Positions 7,014 to 10,902 of a stretch of DNA of 10,902 bases are shown in pieces. A model generated the notes under the pieces. It was not told the origin of the DNA. It ran no database searches and saw nothing but the letters and a program-made list of their open reading frames with translations. Numbering within the stretch: position 1 is the stretch's first letter; each line of letters starts with the position of its first letter. A program made the translations under genes and the position numbers. The DNA is from CAZBUH01 sp964495095 (lineage in GTDB: Bacteria; Bacillota; Clostridia; Oscillospirales; Oscillospiraceae). The stretch lies in the NCBI GenBank assembly GCA_964495095.1, contig CAZBUH010000071.1:1-10902 (forward strand). Direction: 5' to 3'.

Positions 7014-7849
7014 TCTGCCGCCTCCTTTCCGCCCAGAACATACACGTCGGTGCGCTTGTCGGACACCCGGGCGCTGTCGTCCAGATTCAGGACGCACCGC
7101 ACGCCCAGACGGCCGTTATTGGCGTATGTATAGCTGGTGATGAATGTAGTCGAGTAGTATCTTACGAGAAATGAATTGTACTCGTGGGGAGTACGCAGCC
7201 AGTACCAAAAGCTGCCGCCGGGGATAAAGGGCATAAAGTGGTGCACCGGCTTCCAGTCCGCCGCCTCGATAACCTGGGGCGTGAGGAGCGCCAGCGCCGC
7301 CCGGAAGTCGTCAAATATGGGGAAGCGCTCTCCCTCGTAGGGGTCGTCGTCCTCCGGTACGCCCATCTCGGCGGAGCTGGGCAGAAACACCCTTGCCCTC
7401 AGCCGCGCCGCCTCGCCGCCGCCCTCGGGCAGCTTGCGGAAATACGGTACTTCCACCTCCATAAGGTGTTCCATAAAGTAGTCGGAAAAGCCGGTGAGAA
7501 AGCCCGGCTTATCCGCATAGGAGTTTTCGCCGTAGCGGACGGACTCCCGGACGGGCGGCTCGTCCATGCCGCTCTGGGGCTTATACCAGTTCGGGCCGGA
7601 GGCGTTGAGCCACTGGTGTATGTTGCTCTCGCCGTAATCGTTGTTTCCGAATTCCTTCATGTTCCCGGCGCCGGGACTTTTGGGACGCCGGCCCTCGGCG
7701 GCGTCGTAGCACATCTGGCCCACAATACAGTCAGAGATAAGCGTCACTCCGCCGTAACCGGGATGGCCCCTGGCGGCTACGAGAAAGCGCATGTCGTTTT
7801 CTCCGCTGTCCATGACCCGCGTTCCTATGGGCAAATCTTTCAGCAGCAT
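7010..7849 (-). CDS. DUF6273-like protein A (279 aa)
   Basis: This is a paralogue of the next gene and belongs to the same family of unknown function. It shows RVMDSGENDMRFLVAA near the start, NDYGESNIHQWLNA (70-83), RVFLPS (153-158), FWYWLRTP (214-221) and GVRCVLNLD (249-257). It ends soon after the last motif, without the Cys-rich tail of protein B. No signal peptide or membrane segment is seen. An upstream GTG at 7876 and an ATG at 7855 are also in frame. I chose the ATG at 7849 because AAAGGA lies nine bases before it and because MLLKDLPIGTRV then aligns with MKLKDLYPGDRV of protein B. It begins 16 bases after the hydrolase stop and overlaps the start of gene B by four bases, so the two are probably translated together and may act as a pair. 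The C-terminal YWLRTP-to-LNLD region recalls carbohydrate- or peptide-display folds, but this is only a guess. Confidence 0.75.
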   Translation of the reverse strand: MLLKDLPIGTRVMDSGENDMRFLVAARGHPGYGGVTLISDCIVGQMCYDAAEGRRPKSPGAGNMKEFGNNDYGESNIHQWLNASGPNWYKPQSGMDEPPVRESVRYGENSYADKPGFLTGFSDYFMEHLMEVEVPYFRKLPEGGGEAARLRARVFLPSSAEMGVPEDDDPYEGERFPIFDDFRAALALLTPQVIEAADWKPVHHFMPFIPGGSFWYWLRTPHEYNSFLVRYYSTTFITSYTYANNGRLGVRCVLNLDDSARVSDKRTDVYVLGGKEAAE

Positions 7850-7865
7850 TGGCATATTTCCTTTC

Positions 7866-9563
7866 TCAGGCTTCACAGCCTGTAAAAATAAGGCACGAAT
7901 CGTACCGGCCGCCGGTGTGTATCACGCAGCGGCTTTTAAAATGCGGGGCCGGGAGCTCGTAGCCGGGCAGGGCCGGGGGTACAAGGTCGTGGCCCGCCAC
8001 TACAACCTCAAGGATTTCTCCACGGTGGAAGAGCATGGCCGTGGGCCAGATCGGTATATCAACGGGCACAATCTCGCCGGGCCGCAGTTTTTCTTCCCGC
8101 TCGTGGGTGTGGAAGGGGGAGCAGGGGGTGGACTTTTCCGCGTCCAGCGCCCGGTGGGAGGCCCGAAGAACCCCACTGGGCCCCGGGTACATATGCGATA
8201 AGCAGTTGTGGAAAACCTGTTTTCCGCCGCTGTCCAGCTTGCAGACAAGCACGTTTATATCCAGGTCGTCGCCGCCGTCAGCCTCAACCCACAGCCGCAG
8301 GCTGAGATTTCCGGCGAGCTCCGTCTCGTTTTCCATCCTGTATGTAAAGGAAACGCTGCTTTTGTTGTCGCCTCCGTCGTACTCCGTTTTTTCGGCACCC
8401 TCAATGGGCTTTTCGGACATTGCCATGATGCCGGCGTCGAGATAGAGCCGGCGCTCCCGCATCCTCTCCGGCGGGAAGCTTGTCTCGGCGCGCTCCGGGA
8501 TATCCGTGCCCCCGGGGTCCAGCACCGACATCCTGACTCTGGGGGTGGCCTCCCAGCCGTTTTCGATGCCCTTCAGATACCGGTCGAAAAAGCGCTTTAA
8601 ATCGGCGCGGCTGACGGCGGAGTAATAGTCCGGCCACTCCTGGCCGGCGTGCACGCGCAGCCATTTTTCCCTGGAGGAGAGCCGGTTAAAGGCCGTGAAA
8701 GTGCCGTGGGTATGGCAACCGTTTGTGTAGCTTGCCACCACGTAGGCGGGTATTTCTATTTTTTCAATATCCGGTATTTTTGAACGCCAGTAGTCGTTCA
8801 TAAGGGGGTATTTCAGAAGCATGGCGTCTATGTCCTCGCACAGCCCGTCCCCGTAGGAGCGTGTGGCGTCCTCACCGAAAATATTGGGGCGCGGAATGCC
8901 GCCCTTTACATATTCCTCCCGATATAGGTCGGCGTGGCCCTCCCATGGGGCGATGCACTTTAAGTGGGGAGGTCTTTCGGTCGCCGCAAACCACTGGACC
9001 ATGGCGTACCAGGAATTGCCGGACATGCCGACATTTCCGCTGCACCAGTCCTGTGTGGCAAGCCACTCGATGCCGTCATAGATGTCCAGAGCGTCCTGGG
9101 GGCCGAACATCTGGACGTTTCCCTCGGACATGTAGGCCCCTCTCGGGTCCACCTCCACCACCGCGTAGTCCAGATGGCACCAGTGTGCCGGATCCGCCGA
9201 CTCCCAGCCCTGCAGGCCGGAGAGGGCGCTTTTTGGTATGCCCATCCTGTTGGGGAAGCCGTCCAGCATATCCGCCATGCCCCGGCGCCCGGCGGGGCCC
9301 CAGCAGAGGATGGCGGGAATCTTCCCGGCGCCCTCCCGGCGGAAAATATCGCAGTAGATTTTCGTCCCGTCACGCAGGGGGATTTCCACATCCCTGTCCC
9401 AGCGTATATCGCAGGGCAGGGGCAGCGTCCCCGGCTCCTTGGTCCAGCCCTTTGCCAAAACCCGGCTCTCCTGCACAAAACCGGGGTAATTGCACCTGGG
9501 GCTGTTCAGCGGAGGCATTTTTTTGTAGATTACCTCTATATCTCCGTAGCGCTCGTTAAGCAT
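7866..9563 (-). CDS. CocE/NonD-type (Xaa-Pro dipeptidyl-peptidase-like) alpha/beta hydrolase
   Basis: This 565-residue protein has the two-part architecture of CocE/NonD serine hydrolases, which cut esters or amides such as acyl-drugs and Xaa-Pro peptides. An alpha/beta hydrolase domain (about 50-335) precedes a C-terminal jelly-roll-like domain (about 340-560). Visible features are VEIPLRDGTKIYCDIFR (59-75), VVEVDPRGAYMSEG (135-148), PQDALDIYDGIEWLATQDWC (155-174) and the nucleophile elbow VGMSGNSWYAM with Ser184. Two expected family residues look altered. The Tyr of the usual PY segment is replaced in CWGPAGRRG, and the GWYD aspartate region reads SYTNGCHTHGT (Asn281). A related subfamily with HTHGTF and RVHxxQEWPDYY is known to me, so this is probably a divergent active site rather than decay. 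It lacks a signal peptide. AGGAGA precedes the ATG by five bases. It is the first gene of the operon facing a MarR gene. Confidence 0.85.
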   Translation of the reverse strand: MLNERYGDIEVIYKKMPPLNSPRCNYPGFVQESRVLAKGWTKEPGTLPLPCDIRWDRDVEIPLRDGTKIYCDIFRREGAGKIPAILCWGPAGRRGMADMLDGFPNRMGIPKSALSGLQGWESADPAHWCHLDYAVVEVDPRGAYMSEGNVQMFGPQDALDIYDGIEWLATQDWCSGNVGMSGNSWYAMVQWFAATERPPHLKCIAPWEGHADLYREEYVKGGIPRPNIFGEDATRSYGDGLCEDIDAMLLKYPLMNDYWRSKIPDIEKIEIPAYVVASYTNGCHTHGTFTAFNRLSSREKWLRVHAGQEWPDYYSAVSRADLKRFFDRYLKGIENGWEATPRVRMSVLDPGGTDIPERAETSFPPERMRERRLYLDAGIMAMSEKPIEGAEKTEYDGGDNKSSVSFTYRMENETELAGNLSLRLWVEADGGDDLDINVLVCKLDSGGKQVFHNCLSHMYPGPSGVLRASHRALDAEKSTPCSPFHTHEREEKLRPGEIVPVDIPIWPTAMLFHRGEILEVVVAGHDLVPPALPGYELPAPHFKSRCVIHTGGRYDSCLIFTGCEA

Positions 9564-9591
9564 AGTATCTCCTGTTGATAAAAAGTTTTAT

Positions 9592-9605
9592 TAGTTAGCT
9601 AGCTA
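9592..9605. promoter_or_regulatory. Candidate MarR operator at the operon start
   Basis: TAGTTAG followed directly by CTAGCTA forms a 14-bp palindrome with one mismatch per arm, and it contains the perfect 10-mer TAGCTAGCTA (9596-9605). It lies just downstream of the operon's -10 element, over the expected transcription start, a classical place for a repressor. Its size and AT-rich symmetric form suit MarR dimers. The assignment to the adjacent regulator is inference. Confidence 0.6.
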
Positions 9606-9606
9606 T

Positions 9607-9635
9607 ATTTAATCACATAACGTCATTTTTGTCAA
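9607..9635 (-). promoter_or_regulatory. Promoter of the hydrolase-DUF6273-solute-binding operon
   Basis: On the minus strand a perfect TTGACA (9630-9635) is followed after 17 bases by TTAAAT (9607-9612), a four-of-six match to the -10 consensus. The predicted start is about 36 bases before the hydrolase ATG and falls on the palindrome at 9592-9605. A second TTGACT lies just upstream, so the exact pair is uncertain. Confidence 0.6.
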
Positions 9636-9689
9636 CAGTCAAAAAACTATATTTTAAAGCGCCCCAATGATGTGAAATAGTTTAGGTGT

Positions 9690-9719
9690 TTGACAAAACT
9701 GACCTGCTGCGGGTATAAT
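9690..9719 (+). promoter_or_regulatory. Promoter of the MarR gene
   Basis: TTGACA (9690-9695) and TATAAT (9714-9719), both perfect, are separated by 18 bases. The expected transcript start near 9726 leaves about 30 bases before the ATG. TTGACAAAA here mirrors the same nine bases at the operon's -35 (9627-9635), and ATAGTTT (9677-9683) mirrors AAACTAT (9644-9650), giving the gap a loosely symmetric layout. Confidence 0.8.
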
Positions 9720-9755
9720 GTCAGAGTAAAACATACAGAAAGGCTGAGCCTGTTG

Positions 9756-10208
9756 ATGGACGCCACATACGAACAATTTTTTCAGATGATAAGAGTCCAT
9801 ACATATGTTATGGAAAAGCTTTTTGCGCATTACGGTATAAGCCTGGGGCGTTCCGCCGCCCTGGGCACCCTTGATGAATACGGCCCTATGCCCCAGAAAG
9901 AGCTGACCCAGAGGCAGTATGTTTCCAGCGCGACAATGAGCGTGATGCTGGGGCGTATGGAAAAGGAGGGGCTTGTGCGCCGGGAAAAGCTGGCGGACAA
10001 TGCAAAGGAGAACATGGTATACCTCACGGAGAAAGGCACGGATTATATAAACAGGATGAATACAGTTACGAGCAGTATGCCGGAGGAGGTTTTCGCCGGT
10101 ATAAGCCCGGAGGACATGGAGGCTGCGGTGCGGATATTCAGCGCCATAAGGGAAAACCATCTGGCCCTGCTGGAAAAGCGGCTCCCATTGGAGGATAAGG
10201 AAATATGA
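9756..10208 (+). CDS. MarR-family transcriptional regulator (150 aa)
   Basis: Length and layout are those of MarR proteins: an N-terminal dimerisation helix (5-26), a winged helix-turn-helix (about 47-95) and C-terminal dimerisation helices (about 118-145). The DNA-binding part reads QKELTQRQYVSSATMSVMLG, then RMEKEGLVRREK, with the wing LADNAKENMVYLTEKG (79-94). The wing lacks the common Arg of the DxR motif. Such proteins usually repress a neighbouring gene and release it when they bind a small phenolic or other ligand. It is divergent from the hydrolase operon and a palindrome sits at that operon's start, so it most likely represses it. I chose ATG 9756; a TTG at 9753 has better spacing to AAAGG and cannot be excluded. 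A longer reading starts within the promoter itself and is not real. Confidence 0.9.
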   Translation: MDATYEQFFQMIRVHTYVMEKLFAHYGISLGRSAALGTLDEYGPMPQKELTQRQYVSSATMSVMLGRMEKEGLVRREKLADNAKENMVYLTEKGTDYINRMNTVTSSMPEEVFAGISPEDMEAAVRIFSAIRENHLALLEKRLPLEDKEI

Positions 10209-10210
10209 AA

Positions 10211-10245
10211 ACAGCCCGCCGCAGGATATTCCTGCGGCGGGCTGT
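10211..10245 (+). terminator. Long perfect hairpin directly after the MarR gene
   Basis: A 16-bp perfect stem, with arms at 10211-10226 (ACAGCCCGCCGCAGGA) and 10230-10245, closes on a three-base loop two bases past the stop codon. There is no T run after it (GTTGAC follows), so alone it is a weak intrinsic terminator. It may protect the 3' end of the messenger or help the second hairpin just downstream. Confidence 0.6.
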
Positions 10246-10256
10246 GTTGACAAGCT

Positions 10257-10297
10257 AAAATGCCCACGCTGATTTTATTACAGCGTGGGCATTTTTT
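10257..10297. terminator. Bidirectional terminator between the MarR and TrpB-like genes
   Basis: AAAATGCCCACGCTG (10257-10271) pairs perfectly over 15 bases with 10281-10295. On the plus strand the GC-rich stem runs into TTTTTT (10292-10297), and on the minus strand into TTTT. It therefore can end both converging transcripts, the MarR gene and the TrpB-like gene whose stop lies at 10306-10308. Confidence 0.8.
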
Positions 10298-10305
10298 AAA
10301 ATACT

Positions 10306-10902
10306 TTAATTTTCCGGCACCGCGGGGAGGCTGTCGAAGCCCTTCTGAAGCTCCTCGTCGGTGGGGATATAGTCGCTCATTTCTCCGTCGTTAAACTGCT
10401 GGTAGGCCACCATGTCGAAATAGCCGGTGCCGGTGAGGCCGAACACTATTGTCTTTTCCTCGCCTGTCTCCCTGCACTTTAGCGCCTCGTCTATAGCGAC
10501 GCGGATGGCGTGAGAGGATTCCGGCGCGGGAAGGATGCCCTCAATGCGGGCAAACTGCTCCGCTGCGGCGAAAACAGCGGTCTGCTCAACGGTGCAGGCC
10601 TCCATATAGCCGTCGTGGTAGAGCTGGGAGAGGATCGGACTCATGCCGTGATACCGCAGGCCGCCGGCGTGGTTGGGCGAGGGGATGAAGCCGGAGCCGA
10701 GGGTGTACATTTTGGCCAGGGGGCAGACCTTGCCGGTGTCGCAGAAATCGTATGCGAATTTGCCTCTTGTAAAGCTGGGGCAGGAGGCGGGCTCTACGGC
10801 GATGATGCGGTAATCGGCCTCGCCACGGAGCTTTTCGCCCATGAATGGGGAGATGAGGCCGCCCAGGTTGGAGCCGCCGCCGGCGCAGCCTATGATTATG
10901 TC
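10306..10902 (-). CDS. TrpB2-type tryptophan synthase beta-like PLP enzyme, C-terminal part
   Basis: The frame is open from the window edge, so the N-terminal half, with the PLP lysine, is outside. The visible 198 residues begin DIIIGCAGGGSNLGGL, where GGGSN is the loop that holds the PLP phosphate in tryptophan synthase beta-fold enzymes. ADYRIIAVEPASCPSFTRGKFAYDF, GLRYHGMSPILSQLYHDG and FGLTGTGYFDM follow, all typical of the TrpB2 branch rather than the TrpA-partnered TrpB1. These enzymes make tryptophan from indole and serine, or act on related substrates. No trpA or other tryptophan gene is in view, which fits TrpB2 working alone in indole salvage. An ATG at 10842 is internal and not the start. 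The gene converges on the MarR gene and shares a terminator with it. Confidence 0.9.
   Translation of the reverse strand, partial: DIIIGCAGGGSNLGGLISPFMGEKLRGEADYRIIAVEPASCPSFTRGKFAYDFCDTGKVCPLAKMYTLGSGFIPSPNHAGGLRYHGMSPILSQLYHDGYMEACTVEQTAVFAAAEQFARIEGILPAPESSHAIRVAIDEALKCRETGEEKTIVFGLTGTGYFDMVAYQQFNDGEMSDYIPTDEELQKGFDSLPAVPEN

Noticed and set aside
5970..7849. A diversity-generating retroelement with the DUF6273-like proteins as variable targets
   Set aside because: The YWxRTP region recalls such targets, but no reverse transcriptase, template repeat or adenine-specific variation is seen in the window.
9690..9755. A longer MarR protein starting at TTG 9690
   Set aside because: This TTG is part of the -35 box and lies upstream of the predicted transcript start.

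Overview
The window looks like a chromosomal segment from a moderately GC-rich, gut-type member of the Clostridia (Oscillospiraceae-like). This is inferred from AGGAGG-type ribosome binding sites, TTGACA/TATAAT promoters, ATGA stop/start overlaps, lipobox lipoproteins and the protein families present: a PucR-type regulator, an acetate/4-hydroxybutyrate-type CoA-transferase, LipO-like solute-binding proteins and DUF6273-like proteins. No tRNA, rRNA, CRISPR array, transposase or phage gene was seen.

Left part (1-2860). A PucR/CdaR-type regulator (minus strand) and an acetyl-CoA hydrolase/CoA-transferase (plus strand) are divergently transcribed from a 158-base gap. The gap holds a good promoter for the transferase and a cluster of CACCG/CGGTG inverted repeats that looks like an operator. 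Both genes carry a single extra base in a short homopolymer (at 613-618 and 2227-2230). Removing that base restores proteins of about 420 and 436 residues. Either both genes are freshly broken or the assembly has two indel errors. A hairpin at 2816-2850 ends the transferase transcript.

Middle (2860-4210). A lipoprotein of unknown function on the minus strand has its own promoter (TTGACG-17-TATGAT), a roughly 100-base leader, and a possible 24-codon leader ORF whose stop overlaps its start codon.

Core (4157-9755). A four-gene minus-strand operon runs from a TTGACA promoter at 9607-9635 to a strong 12-bp terminator at 4157-4185. The order is CocE/NonD-type alpha/beta hydrolase, DUF6273-like protein A, DUF6273-like protein B with a Cys/His-rich tail, and a LipO-like solute-binding lipoprotein. 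Gaps are 16, -4 and 34 bases. A MarR repressor is transcribed divergently, and a 14-bp imperfect palindrome lies at the expected transcription start of the operon. A reasonable model is a MarR-controlled module in which a lipoprotein binds a small molecule outside the cell and the hydrolase acts on an ester or amide inside. The role of the two paralogous DUF6273-like proteins is unknown. This operon is the best candidate for an undescribed system.

Right edge (10209-10902). Two tandem perfect hairpins separate the MarR gene from the 3' part of a TrpB2-type tryptophan synthase beta-like gene that runs off the window.
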